This document shows, piece by piece, positions 42,803 through 51,871 of a stretch of 64,000 bases of DNA (within the stretch, counting starts at the first letter, position 1; every line of letters starts with the position of its first letter). The stretch is from Luteolibacter sp. Y139 (lineage in GTDB: Bacteria > Verrucomicrobiota > Verrucomicrobiia > Verrucomicrobiales > Akkermansiaceae), in contig NZ_JBBUKT010000011.1 in NCBI RefSeq assembly GCF_038066715.1, forward strand, positions 124,001-188,000, read 5' to 3'. The translations under genes and the position numbers were made by a program. Under the pieces are notes generated by a model. The model saw only the letters and a list, made by a program, of their open reading frames with translations, searched no databases and was not told where the DNA came from.

Positions 42803-43825
42803 TCACTGCTTCGGCTGAGGGTTCACCTGCAGCGAAAGATCATCCAGATAGAAGACCGAGCCTTGGCTGCCACGCGAGTCGAGGGAAAGGGTCATTTCCC
42901 GGCCGGTGAGGTCGAGGACAGGACGGTGCTCGACGGTTACGTCGCTGGGTGTGCGCTCGAGGTTATCGCCGAGATCGAATTCGATGCGGAATTGCTGCCA
43001 GCCGGGTTTGGGAGCCAGTTCGAGCTGCTGGTGAACGGCTTCGTACTGAATCATGGCGGGACGGCTGCTGGCTACCACGCGGAGGGCGGTGCGAAGGAGG
43101 GGAACGGCGGTGCCTTCGACGTAGGCCCAGCCGGTGAGGACGTAGCGGGCACCGGGTTGGGCGGTGACCGGCTTGTTGTTCTCATCCCCCAAGCGCTGGG
43201 TGAGATAGGCAGCCTTCTTCAGCCGGGCGACGTTCTTGCCGGACTTGGCGAAGATCCGCCCTTGGGTCACCCGGGCGATGTCGCAGAGATCCACGTCCCC
43301 GGAGGTGAAGTAGTCCTGCCAATCGATGAGGGCATTGGTGCTGCCGGTGGGGTTCAGCGAGAGGTCGGTGGTTTCAAAGCCGGGATTCTTCAGGACGGGG
43401 AGGCCATGGGGCTTGAGAAGCCGCGGGACGAAAATCGTGGCCGCGATTCCGAGGACCAAGGCGGTAACGCCGCCGGTGATGGCGAGCAGGCGGCGCTTTT
43501 TCCGGGCGGTGCCTTCCAGTCGGGCGCGGGGGCCGACGCGGAGTTCCTGGCTGCGCTGGATTTCCATCGCCGGCCGGCCATCGCGGCGGGCGAGGACCAC
43601 GCGGCGGGTTTCCGACCATTCCAGCTCGCTTGGTTGGACGGCGTCCTTGAGATCGGATTCGAAGAGCAAGCGTTGGGCGCAGCGGTCGCGAGCGGTGGGA
43701 TCCTGACGGAGCAATTCCTCCAGACGCTGGTGGCCGGCCTCGTCCAGGCGCTGGTCGATGAATCTGGCGAAAAGCTCGGCGACCTCGTCGTCGGCCTCGG
43801 AAGGATGGGCGGGCAATTCGCTCAT
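42803..43825 (-). CDS. Membrane-bound regulator with FecR/anti-sigma-like layout
   Basis: The start is ATG 43825, overlapping the stop of the sigma-factor gene by ATGA; 340 residues. A cytoplasmic helical segment (about 1-105, SEADDEVAELFARFIDQRL) is followed by one membrane helix (about 112-132, LLAITGGVTALVLGIAATIF) and a periplasmic beta-rich domain (NPGFETTDLSLNPTGST onward, likely a carbohydrate-binding or lamin-type fold). This layout is what is seen for LamG/anti-sigma partners of ECF sigma factors in Verrucomicrobia. It probably holds the sigma factor at the membrane and senses the periplasm. Confidence 0.7.
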   Translation of the reverse strand: MSELPAHPSEADDEVAELFARFIDQRLDEAGHQRLEELLRQDPTARDRCAQRLLFESDLKDAVQPSELEWSETRRVVLARRDGRPAMEIQRSQELRVGPRARLEGTARKKRRLLAITGGVTALVLGIAATIFVPRLLKPHGLPVLKNPGFETTDLSLNPTGSTNALIDWQDYFTSGDVDLCDIARVTQGRIFAKSGKNVARLKKAAYLTQRLGDENNKPVTAQPGARYVLTGWAYVEGTAVPLLRTALRVVASSRPAMIQYEAVHQQLELAPKPGWQQFRIEFDLGDNLERTPSDVTVEHRPVLDLTGREMTLSLDSRGSQGSVFYLDDLSLQVNPQPKQ

Positions 43826-44436
43826 GCCGACGGGGAAAGCTGCCGGGTGACACACTCGCGGAGCAGGGAGCGGAGCCGCTCGAGGCGTTTGTAGAGGGTC
43901 AGGAGGTTTTTTCCGGCGCGCTTGGCCTCGTCGGAAAGCGCGGCGGGATTATCATCGGAGTAGCGCATCCGGATCAGCTCCTGCTGGTCGGGGCTGAGCT
44001 TGCCGATGCAGCTCCGCAGCGCTTCCACCCGGTCGGTGGGTTCGGTGGAGGCGGGTCGCTCTTGGGCGGCCACGGCGTCGGCCAAGGACTGGGCGACATC
44101 TGGCGCGAGGAGTTGCAGGCGGCTGCCGTGGAATTTCCGGCGCGCGGCCATGCCGACGTGCCGGGCGCAGGCGAGGGCGTGATGGAGGAAGGCTTGGTCG
44201 CCTTCATCGAGCGGACCCTTTTTCCAAGCGACGAGAGCGACTTCCTGCACGCAGTCATCCAGTAGGCTGCCATCGGGGACGAAGCTGGCGAGGTAGGCGC
44301 GGACGGAGCGCTGGGACTGCTGCCAGTATTCGGAGAACCGGCGCATGCGGTCGGCGTCCTGCCCAGCCAGCGCGTTCTCCCCGCCGCCCGCCAGCAGGCG
44401 TTCGGGGGAATTGGCGAGGCTGAGGGAATGGGACAT
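43822..44436 (-). CDS. ECF RNA polymerase sigma factor
   Basis: ATG 44436 is chosen over 44529 because family homology starts near MSHSLSLANS; 204 residues. Region 2 (YWQQSQRSVRAYLASFVPDGSLLDDCVQEVALVAWKK) with the DDCVQEV core, and region 4 (LSPDQQELIRMRYSD, then a helix-turn-helix, AKRAGKNLLTLYKRLERLR) are clear, and there is no region 3. It is co-translated with the membrane regulator downstream (ATGA), forming a sigma/anti-sigma pair. It lies divergent from, and 288 bp from, the large ThuA gene, a possible target. Confidence 0.9.
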   Translation of the reverse strand: MSHSLSLANSPERLLAGGGENALAGQDADRMRRFSEYWQQSQRSVRAYLASFVPDGSLLDDCVQEVALVAWKKGPLDEGDQAFLHHALACARHVGMAARRKFHGSRLQLLAPDVAQSLADAVAAQERPASTEPTDRVEALRSCIGKLSPDQQELIRMRYSDDNPAALSDEAKRAGKNLLTLYKRLERLRSLLRECVTRQLSPSA

Positions 44437-44724
44437 GATGGCGGGCCCGCGGGTATACTCTACCCATGCCCCGCATGTAGCGCGGATGCGATTTAAAAAA
44501 CCGGGTTGGAAACGGCGGATGCCGAGCATGTCCCGGTGGCGTTGCTGACGCTGTAAGAAGCGATTGGCGCTTTTTTCCGCAGAAAAATGTCAGGTTCCCT
44601 ATCCGGGGGAACATTTCTCCCCGCGGCCTACCCTCAACGTGGAGGCTTCCCGTTTTTCTCAAGACCGATTAAGACTGACCTCACGTCTGCCGTAGACCAA
44701 ACCCACTATTTCCGCCCGAAACCG

Positions 44725-47700
44725 ATGAAACCACCCTTGCCGGGCTTCGCCCGCTTCCTCGCTGTCACTGCGCTGATGCTGGCGCAGGCCCATGCCGCGA
44801 ACAAAATCGTCTTCCTCGCCGGCGGCAAAAGCCACGGTCCGGGCGAGCACGAATTCCGCGCCGGCTGCATGCTGCTGGCCAAGGAGCTCAATGAGAGCGG
44901 CCTCGACGTGCAGGCGGAGGTCTACAGCGGCTGGCCGTCCGACGAGAAGGTGCTGGATGGCGCCAAGGCGCTGGTCATCTACGCCGATGGCACCAGCGTG
45001 GTCGGCAAGGGTTGGGACAAGGTCGACCAGATGGCGAAGAGTGGCGTCGGCCTGATGTTCATGCACTACGCGGTGCATCCGGACAAGGCGGAGGCGGACA
45101 AGTACTACCGTCCGTGGATCGGTGGCGCCTTTGAAACCGACTTCTCAGTCAACCCGCACTGGGTCGCCGATCTCAAGCCGCTGCCGAACCATCCGGTGTC
45201 GCGCGGCGTCGGCTCGCTGGTGGAGGCGTACGACGAGTTCTACTACAGCATCCGTTTCATGGCCGACCGGTCCAAGGTCCTCGATCTCGCGACCGCTGTG
45301 CCGGACCGTGAGAGGATCAAGCGCTACATCAACCTGTGGACCCCGTATGGTGTTCAGGAGCTCGGCAAACCGCAGGCGCTGATGTGGGGCATCGAGCGTC
45401 CCGGCGGTGGCCGCGGGGTCGGCTTCACGGGTGGCCACTATCATCGCAACTGGTCGATCGACGGCTTCCGCACGCTGGTGCTGAATGCGATCGTCTGGAC
45501 CGCCGGCGTGGAAGTTCCAAAGGACGGCGTGAAGTCGAAGCCGCTCACCGAGGATGAGCTCAATGCGAACCTCGATGACAAGGGCAAGGCAGATCGCCTG
45601 ACCGTGGTGAAGCCGGGCGAGTTCAAGAAGATCCCGACCGCGCCGATCGATACCAAGCGCGAGGCGGCTTTCCCGCAGGATGGTCCGCGGAAGTTCGAGA
45701 ACGCGGGCAAGAGCCCGACGGTTCGCAAGGGCGGCGTGGTCAAGCCGGTCGCGGAGAGCCCGAACATGAATGCGAAGTCGGCGCGCCTGCACGAGATCAA
45801 GGCGAAGATCGAGGACGCGAAGGAACTTTACCTGGTCGTTTCCGACAATGGTGACATGGGCTTCGATTGGTCGGACTGGATCGAGCCGAAGATCTATTTC
45901 AAGGACGGCACCTCGAAGGACCTCGGCGACCTGCAATGGACCTCTGCAACTACAGGCTATGGCGAAGCGAAGGTGGGCAAGAACATCAATGGCGACGCGC
46001 TGACCGTTGACAAGAAGACCTATGACAAGGGCATCGGCACGCATGCCTCATCGGTGATCGTTTACCAACTGCCGCCCAACGTGCGCGGCTTCACCGCCAA
46101 GGTGGGTGTGGATGACGGTGGGATGTTCCAGGGCGGCAAGACGCAGGGTTCGGATGTGAAATTCTCGGTTTACACCGAGAAGCCGCCGGCGGCCGGTGAT
46201 CAGGGCGACACGATGGTGCCGGAAGAGATGTTCACGACGCCGGACAACAATCTGGAAGTGACCGTGTGGGCGACCACGCCGATGCTGAAGAACCCGACGA
46301 ACATCGACTTCGATGCCGAGGGCCGGATGTATGTGGCCGAAGGCGTGAACTACCGCCATGCTGCGGGCACGCGGCCTGAAGGCGACCGGATCGTGATCCT
46401 TTCCGACACTGATGGCAACGGCCAGGCCGACACCAGCGAGGTCTTCACGCAGGACAAGAACCTGGAGTCGCCGCTCGGCGTGGCAGTGCTGGAGAACAAG
46501 GTGATCGTTTCCCAGCCGCCGGACCTGATCGTTTACACGGACGTCAATGGCGACCGGAAGTTCGATCCCGCGGTGGACAAGCGCGAGGTGCTGCTGACCG
46601 GCTTCAATGCCCGCCAGCATGACCACTCGCTGCACAGCGTGACGGCTGGTCCCGATGGCCAGTGGAACTTCAACAACGGCAACACCGGCGGCATCTTCAC
46701 CGACAAGTCGGGCAAGACCTTCCGCATGGGGAGCGGCTACTACAAGGATGGTGGCGGCACCTGGTATCAGGATACCAAGGCGATCGCCGGCAAGCCGAGT
46801 GATGATGGCAACGTGTGGGTCGGCGGCTTCTCCGTCCGAATGAATCCGGACGGCACCAATGCCCGCATCGTGGGCCACAATTATCGCAACTCGTATGAGC
46901 AGGCGCTGACTTCATTCGGCGACATGTTCCAGAGCGACAATGACGACCCGCCGGCCTGCCGCGTGGCCGAGGTGATGGAAGGTGGCAATGCCGGCTTCTC
47001 GTCTGCCGATGGCCAGCGCTCGTGGGGTGCGGATCGCCGCCCGGGTCAAGACGTTCCGACGGCCGAGTGGCGCCAGGAAGATCCGGGCACGATGCCTTCC
47101 GGCGATGTCTACGGCGGCGGTTCGCCGACCGGTGTCGCTTTCTATGAAAGCGGTGCGCTTGGCGACAAGTGGCAGGGCCTGTTGCTCGCTTGCGAAGCGG
47201 GCAAGAACGTGGTCTTCGGTTACCTGCCGGTGCCAGAGGGGGCGGGCTTCAAGCTCCAGCGCATCGACTTCCTCACGTCTAACAAGGAGAAGGAATTCGC
47301 CGGCTCCGACTTCCTCGGCGGCAAGGCGAACGGTGAGCTCAAGACGCTGTTCCGTCCTTCCGACGTGGCCGTCGGTCCCGATGGCGCGCTCTATGTTGCC
47401 GACTGGTTCGACCAGCGCGTCGGCGGTCACGGCACGATGGACAAGTCCGGTTCGGGCACGATCTATCGCATCGCGCCGAAGGGCTTCAAGCCGGTGGTGC
47501 CGAAGTTCGACCTGAACACGACCGAAGGCCAGATCGCGGCGCTGAAGAGCCCGGCGGTGAATGTCCGCAACAGCGGCTTCGTTCGCCTGAAGGCCCAGGG
47601 TGACAAGGCGGTGCCTGCGCTCGTGGAGTTGCTGAACGACAAGAATCCTTACATTGCCGCTCGTGCGGTGTGGTTGCTCGCTCAGGTCGGACCTTCTGGT

Positions 47701-48804
47701 GAGAAGGTCGTGGCGGATCTGCTTTCGTCTGACAATGCACGGACTCGTCTGGTCGCTTGCCGTGCGGTGCGCGCTGCCGGTGGTGATGTCGTGAAGCTGG
47801 CCGAGAAGATGGCGGCGGATCCTTCCCCGATGGTGCGCCGTGAGATCGCCCTCTCGCTGCGCCCGGTGGCGGCGGACAAGGCGCTGCCGTTCCTGGTGAC
47901 GATCGGTGAGAAGTTCGATGGCAAGGACCGCGCCTACCTTGAAGCCTTCGGCCTCGGCTGCTCCAACAAGGAGGCCGCGGTGTACGATGCCCTTCGTAGC
48001 AAGGTGACTGCCTCCCCTGAGATGTGGACGGATGCCTTCGCCTGGCTCGCCTGGCGCTTGCATGCGCCGCAGGCCGTGGCCGACCAGAAAGCGCGCGCGC
48101 TTTCGAAGAAGGTCAGCCCGGATCAAGTGAAGCTCACGTTGACCGCGCTCGGCTTTACCAATAGCGCCGCGGCCGCCACCGCGATGATCGAACTCGCGAA
48201 CACCGCGGGCTTTGAACAGAAGGACTTGGCGAACTGGTGGGTGAACAACCGCAAGGGCAACCTGTGGAAGGCCTTCGACGTGGATGGCATCCTCAAGGCG
48301 ATGGGCCAGGATCCTACAAACGTGAAGCTGACCGCCGTGGAAATGCCGGCCGAGCCTGCGAATGCGCCGAAACTGCCGCCCGCCGCCGAGATCGCGAAGC
48401 TGCAGGGTGACCCTGCCAAGGGCAAGACCGCGGTGGCCGCCTGCTACATGTGCCACCACATCGGTGACACCGGTGTCGAGTATGGCCCGGACCTCACGAG
48501 CTTCGGCAAGCAACAGCCGACGGAAGTCATCGTGAATGCGATCGCGAATCCCTCCGCGGATGTTTCGCACGGCTATGACGGCAGCGAGATCAAGACCAAG
48601 GATGGCATCACCATCATGGGCATGGTGCTCAGCGAAGGCGACCCGATCATCGTGAAGTGCCTGGGTGGCCAGACGCAGACCATCGCCAAGTCGCGCATCG
48701 CGAGCGTGAAGAAGATGGAGAAGTCGCTGATGTATACCCCCGCCATGCTCGGCCTGACCCCGCAGTCCATCGCCGACATTGCGGCCTATTTGAAGAGCCT
48801 GTGA
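44725..48804 (+). CDS. ThuA-NPCBM-dehydrogenase-HEAT-cytochrome c protein (PVC type)
   Basis: The start is ATG 44725 with a signal peptide (FARFLAVTALMLAQAHA); 1,359 residues. Domains in order: ThuA-like glutamine-amidotransferase fold (about 25-260, KIVFLAGGKSHGPGEHEF, GVGFTGGHYHRNW); NPCBM carbohydrate-binding domain (about 395-515, TYDKGIGTHASSVIVYQL); a PVC-type membrane-bound sorbosone/glucose dehydrogenase-like propeller (about 520-910, TNIDFDAEGRMYVAEGVNYR); HEAT repeats (about 925-1100); and a C-terminal heme c domain with CYMCHH at 1240-1245. It is probably a periplasmic sugar oxidase that passes electrons to heme. Such fusions are typical of Planctomycetes/Verrucomicrobia. It is transcribed away from the ECF sigma gene. 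Confidence 0.9.
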   Translation: MKPPLPGFARFLAVTALMLAQAHAANKIVFLAGGKSHGPGEHEFRAGCMLLAKELNESGLDVQAEVYSGWPSDEKVLDGAKALVIYADGTSVVGKGWDKVDQMAKSGVGLMFMHYAVHPDKAEADKYYRPWIGGAFETDFSVNPHWVADLKPLPNHPVSRGVGSLVEAYDEFYYSIRFMADRSKVLDLATAVPDRERIKRYINLWTPYGVQELGKPQALMWGIERPGGGRGVGFTGGHYHRNWSIDGFRTLVLNAIVWTAGVEVPKDGVKSKPLTEDELNANLDDKGKADRLTVVKPGEFKKIPTAPIDTKREAAFPQDGPRKFENAGKSPTVRKGGVVKPVAESPNMNAKSARLHEIKAKIEDAKELYLVVSDNGDMGFDWSDWIEPKIYFKDGTSKDLGDLQWTSATTGYGEAKVGKNINGDALTVDKKTYDKGIGTHASSVIVYQLPPNVRGFTAKVGVDDGGMFQGGKTQGSDVKFSVYTEKPPAAGDQGDTMVPEEMFTTPDNNLEVTVWATTPMLKNPTNIDFDAEGRMYVAEGVNYRHAAGTRPEGDRIVILSDTDGNGQADTSEVFTQDKNLESPLGVAVLENKVIVSQPPDLIVYTDVNGDRKFDPAVDKREVLLTGFNARQHDHSLHSVTAGPDGQWNFNNGNTGGIFTDKSGKTFRMGSGYYKDGGGTWYQDTKAIAGKPSDDGNVWVGGFSVRMNPDGTNARIVGHNYRNSYEQALTSFGDMFQSDNDDPPACRVAEVMEGGNAGFSSADGQRSWGADRRPGQDVPTAEWRQEDPGTMPSGDVYGGGSPTGVAFYESGALGDKWQGLLLACEAGKNVVFGYLPVPEGAGFKLQRIDFLTSNKEKEFAGSDFLGGKANGELKTLFRPSDVAVGPDGALYVADWFDQRVGGHGTMDKSGSGTIYRIAPKGFKPVVPKFDLNTTEGQIAALKSPAVNVRNSGFVRLKAQGDKAVPALVELLNDKNPYIAARAVWLLAQVGPSGEKVVADLLSSDNARTRLVACRAVRAAGGDVVKLAEKMAADPSPMVRREIALSLRPVAADKALPFLVTIGEKFDGKDRAYLEAFGLGCSNKEAAVYDALRSKVTASPEMWTDAFAWLAWRLHAPQAVADQKARALSKKVSPDQVKLTLTALGFTNSAAAATAMIELANTAGFEQKDLANWWVNNRKGNLWKAFDVDGILKAMGQDPTNVKLTAVEMPAEPANAPKLPPAAEIAKLQGDPAKGKTAVAACYMCHHIGDTGVEYGPDLTSFGKQQPTEVIVNAIANPSADVSHGYDGSEIKTKDGITIMGMVLSEGDPIIVKCLGGQTQTIAKSRIASVKKMEKSLMYTPAMLGLTPQSIADIAAYLKSL

Positions 48805-48826
48805 TCAAACGCCTGATCGATTGATC

Positions 48827-48861
48827 AAAGCCCGGCATTCCCCAAGGATGCCGGGCTTTTT
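48827..48861. terminator. Bidirectional rho-independent terminator
   Basis: AAAGCCCGGCAT (48827-48838) pairs with ATGCCGGGCTTTT (48848-48860), with T-runs possible on both strands. It lies between the ThuA gene stop (48804) and the convergent SDR stop (48874). Confidence 0.88.
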
Positions 48862-48873
48862 CGTGCCGGGATC

Positions 48874-49629
48874 TCAGGCAGCAAAGCCACCGTCGATCAG
48901 CAGGCTGGCACCGGTGATGTAGGCGGACTCCGGGCCTGCGAGGTAAGCGACAAAGGAAGCGATCTCATCGCCGGTGCCGTAGCGGGGCAGTGCCATGAGG
49001 CCCTTGAGCGATTCAGCGAAGGGGCCGTCCGCAGGGTTCAATTCCGTGTCCACCGGGCCGGGCTGGATGTTGTTCACGGTGATGCCGCGCGGTCCGAGAT
49101 CTCGGGCGAGACCTTTGGTCAGGCCAGCCACTGCCGCCTTGCTCGCGGCATAGACGCCGCCTCCGGCGAAGGGCATGCGCTCGGCATTCGTGCTGCCGAT
49201 GGTGATGATGCGGCCGCCCTCCTTCATGTGATTCGCCGCTTCCTGCGAGGCGACAAAAACGCCGCGGACGTTGATGGCCATGAGGCGGTCGTAGTCGGCG
49301 AGGGAGAATTGGTCGAGCGGAGCCATGACGGCGATGCCGGCGTTGTTGACGAGGATATCGAGGCCGCCGAGCTGCTTGACGGTGTCGTTCACGGAGCGCT
49401 TCACGGCTTCCGCATCGGCTGCGTCCGCTTGGATGGCGATGGCTTTGCCGCCGGCTGATTCGATTTCCTTCACGACGGCTTCGGCGCGGTCGGGAGAGCT
49501 GCTGTAGGTGATGGCGACCGCGGCTCCTTCGGCGGCGAGGCGTTTCGCGATGGCGGCGCCGATGCCGCGCGATGCTCCGGTGACGAGGGCGATCTTGCCG
49601 GTGAGCTTGTTGGTCGATTCGGTTTTCAT
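48874..49629 (-). CDS. SDR family oxidoreductase (FabG-like)
   Basis: The start is ATG 49629 (MKTESTNKLTGKIALVTGAS); 251 residues. It has the TGASRGIG cofactor loop, NNAG, the catalytic serine in IITIGSTNAE, YAASK and NNIQPGPVDTELNP segments. It is similar to the SDR at 4865 in the N-terminal motif (NKLxGKxAxVTGAS), so the two may be paralogues. The substrate cannot be deduced. It is a single gene, about 150 bp from a divergent-looking NAD(P)-binding gene on the same strand. Confidence 0.88.
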   Translation of the reverse strand: MKTESTNKLTGKIALVTGASRGIGAAIAKRLAAEGAAVAITYSSSPDRAEAVVKEIESAGGKAIAIQADAADAEAVKRSVNDTVKQLGGLDILVNNAGIAVMAPLDQFSLADYDRLMAINVRGVFVASQEAANHMKEGGRIITIGSTNAERMPFAGGGVYAASKAAVAGLTKGLARDLGPRGITVNNIQPGPVDTELNPADGPFAESLKGLMALPRYGTGDEIASFVAYLAGPESAYITGASLLIDGGFAA

Positions 49630-49775
49630 GATGTGTGTCCTGGGGTGGGTCGGTGGTGTTCGTTCCGGCGAGTTGTCAGCCGTGGAAGAGGAATGACATG
49701 CCGCTGCCGGTTTGCCCAATGCCGTGATCGTTGGCTGGGCATGCTTATTTGGAATGGCAGCGGTTAGGGCGTGGG

Positions 49776-50420
49776 CTAGACCCCGAAGACTTGGTCCAGC
49801 TCGATCACGTGCTTGCCGGGGCCGAATGTGACGGGTGCCTTGGCCAGCTTCTCGGCGAGGATCGAGGTGGGCAATGGCCGGAACTTCCGGATGAGGCCGA
49901 GGCTATTCACGAATTTCAACACGTGGGCCGTGAAGCGTTCGCTGGCCCGGTCGGTGTCCTTCCGGAGCAGGAACCCCGGTCTGAATATGAGGCATTGGTC
50001 GAAGCCGAGATTGGCAATGTGCTCGTCGAGTGTGCCTTTCAGCTTGGAGTAGAACACTTTGCTGGTGGCGGATGCACCGTAAGCAGACACCACCACGGCC
50101 CGGGAAACTCCATTCCGCTTGGCGATCGCGGCGAACTTCGCGGGGATGTCATGATCGATCTGCCACTGCTTTTCCTTGGAGCCGGCGGCTTTGAGCGTGG
50201 TGCCAAGGCATGAAAACCAGACGTCGCCTTTGATGGATTCGGAAACCTCTTCGAGTTTATCGAAGTCGGTGATGACTTCTGAATACTTTGGATGCTCCAG
50301 CCCGCTGGAACGACGCACGAAGGCCACCACTTCCGTGTAGCCATGATCCTGTAGCAAGACCTTCACGAGGTCTTTGCCCGTGGCGCCGGTGGCTCCGATG
50401 ATCAACGCTTTCATGTTCAT
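49776..50420 (-). CDS. NAD(P)-binding atypical SDR (HTATIP2/TIP30-like)
   Basis: ATG 50420 or 50414 (MNMKALIIGATGATG); about 214 residues. The N-terminal GATGATGKDLVKVLL loop is the extended-SDR NAD(P) site, followed by a conserved YGASATSKVFYSKLKGTLDEHI with a possible YxxxK. The short size and C-terminal RPGFLLRKD match the HTATIP2 family. It is on the minus strand, downstream of the exported unknown gene at 50458 by 38 bp. The substrate is unknown. Confidence 0.82.
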   Translation of the reverse strand: MNMKALIIGATGATGKDLVKVLLQDHGYTEVVAFVRRSSGLEHPKYSEVITDFDKLEEVSESIKGDVWFSCLGTTLKAAGSKEKQWQIDHDIPAKFAAIAKRNGVSRAVVVSAYGASATSKVFYSKLKGTLDEHIANLGFDQCLIFRPGFLLRKDTDRASERFTAHVLKFVNSLGLIRKFRPLPTSILAEKLAKAPVTFGPGKHVIELDQVFGV

Positions 50421-50457
50421 CTGGGCCCCATGCAACCTGAATGGTCAAACACCTAGT

Positions 50458-51786
50458 TCATGCCGGGAGTGGAGGACAGATCAATTTGGGCCGTGCTTTC
50501 TTGAACAGCCACCTGACCAAGCGCAGCAGCAGGACCGAGAAGATGAATTCGAATCCGAGGATCAACCACACGATGCCGGTGAGGGGGCTGCGTTTCACGG
50601 GTTCGCTGCCGCCGTTCAGGGAGAGTTGGTGGAGGATGGCCGTCTCGGCGAAATGGGGTGCATGTTCGACATCGGAGACCAATCGCGGCAAGAGCAGCGA
50701 TCCATCCGGCAGCGGGATGCTTCCGGCGATCATTTCGGCACCGAGCATGCCGGCTTTTTCATGATCTCCGTGCAGGCGCGTGGAGCCGATGCCGAGCCCG
50801 GTGGCGCCGGTGCCGAAGCCCCAAATCACCGGGCCGGAGTCGGCGTCGATGTAGAAGTCGGGTTGCTTCGAGCCGCGCGAGAACTCGCGCCAGCCGGCCG
50901 CGAGGCTGTCGACCTGCCAGAAGTCGCTCACCAGTTTCTGATAGAGTGCATCGGCTGCCACAGGATCGAGGTCGCGGGCATAGGAAAAGAAGAAGCCATT
51001 GGTGCAACCGCGCGATGGTCCCCACGCTTCGCCGCTTTCTATCGTGGCCATGTAAGGTGGCAGGTCTCCGGCGAAGTTTGCCATCACGCGTTGGAAGGCG
51101 TGCTTCGCCCAAGCGCTGCGCGATGTATCGGCTCTTTTGATCATGGCGATGCCTGCGACGACGTCGGCGGGAAAGCATTGCCCGGGGTAGTCATCGACCA
51201 GGCCATGGGCGGAGGCATCGATGTCCGCGGCGAGATCGTCGGTGAGTTGCTTGAGAAAAGGGAGGTGCTCGGTTTTACCTGTTAGATGGTGGTGGGCGGC
51301 GAGCGATCCGATCACGAGCATGCGGTAGAAGCAGTTCGGGTCGTCGAGGTAGTCATCGCCCCAGTAATTCTTCACCCACGAGGCGTGGCCGGGATCGAGG
51401 ATGATGCGGGCGCAAGCCTCGATGGCGTTTTTGCCGGTTTCCTTTGGCGGGCGTTTTGCCAGAGATGGATCCTTCTCCCACTGGGCTTGCAGATTCTCGG
51501 TGGCCAGCAGGTAGAAGAAGGCGCCGTAGACCGGTGACTCGGTGGCGGTGATCTGATTCGAGCGCACGCTTTCCGCGATGCCGGAGGCAATGCGCCGGTC
51601 CACGTAGCCGGGAAGGCGGCGGGACAGTGAGGCGTGCAGATTGAAAGCGAAGGTGGAAGGCACCGCCGAGCGGAGGCCGCGATCCGTGAGAAGATACCAT
51701 GATGTCTTCGCGAACGGGAAGACCACGAAGGCCAACGTGGGAATCAGGATCAGGAGGGCGAGGGTGCGCAGGACCAGCTTCTTCAT
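50458..51786 (-). CDS. Membrane-anchored alpha-helical-barrel protein of unknown function
   Basis: A 442-residue protein with an N-terminal membrane helix (about 8-28) and a C-terminal one (about 400-425, GIVWLILGFEFIFSVLLL), with a large domain between, probably in the periplasm. Segments such as YGAFFYLLATENLQAQW, NYWGDDYLDDPNCFYRMLVIG and ACARIILDPGHASW suggest an (alpha/alpha) barrel, and the linalool dehydratase/isomerase-like fold is one candidate. No catalytic motif is certain. It lies 38 bp upstream of the NAD(P)-binding gene on the same strand, so an operon is possible. Confidence 0.5.
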   Translation of the reverse strand: MKKLVLRTLALLILIPTLAFVVFPFAKTSWYLLTDRGLRSAVPSTFAFNLHASLSRRLPGYVDRRIASGIAESVRSNQITATESPVYGAFFYLLATENLQAQWEKDPSLAKRPPKETGKNAIEACARIILDPGHASWVKNYWGDDYLDDPNCFYRMLVIGSLAAHHHLTGKTEHLPFLKQLTDDLAADIDASAHGLVDDYPGQCFPADVVAGIAMIKRADTSRSAWAKHAFQRVMANFAGDLPPYMATIESGEAWGPSRGCTNGFFFSYARDLDPVAADALYQKLVSDFWQVDSLAAGWREFSRGSKQPDFYIDADSGPVIWGFGTGATGLGIGSTRLHGDHEKAGMLGAEMIAGSIPLPDGSLLLPRLVSDVEHAPHFAETAILHQLSLNGGSEPVKRSPLTGIVWLILGFEFIFSVLLLRLVRWLFKKARPKLICPPLPA

Positions 51787-51871
51787 GCGTGCGCTTGAGA
51801 ACGCCGCAGACGCGGGGACTTGCCGTGAGGTGCGCGTGAAAAAGCGGTGAAGTACGATGGCCGTCGTATCT

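Noticed and set aside
46912-48570. Open frame of 552 codons on the minus strand under the ThuA/dehydrogenase gene
   Set aside because: Rich in H, R and L, no motifs, antisense to a conserved multidomain protein.
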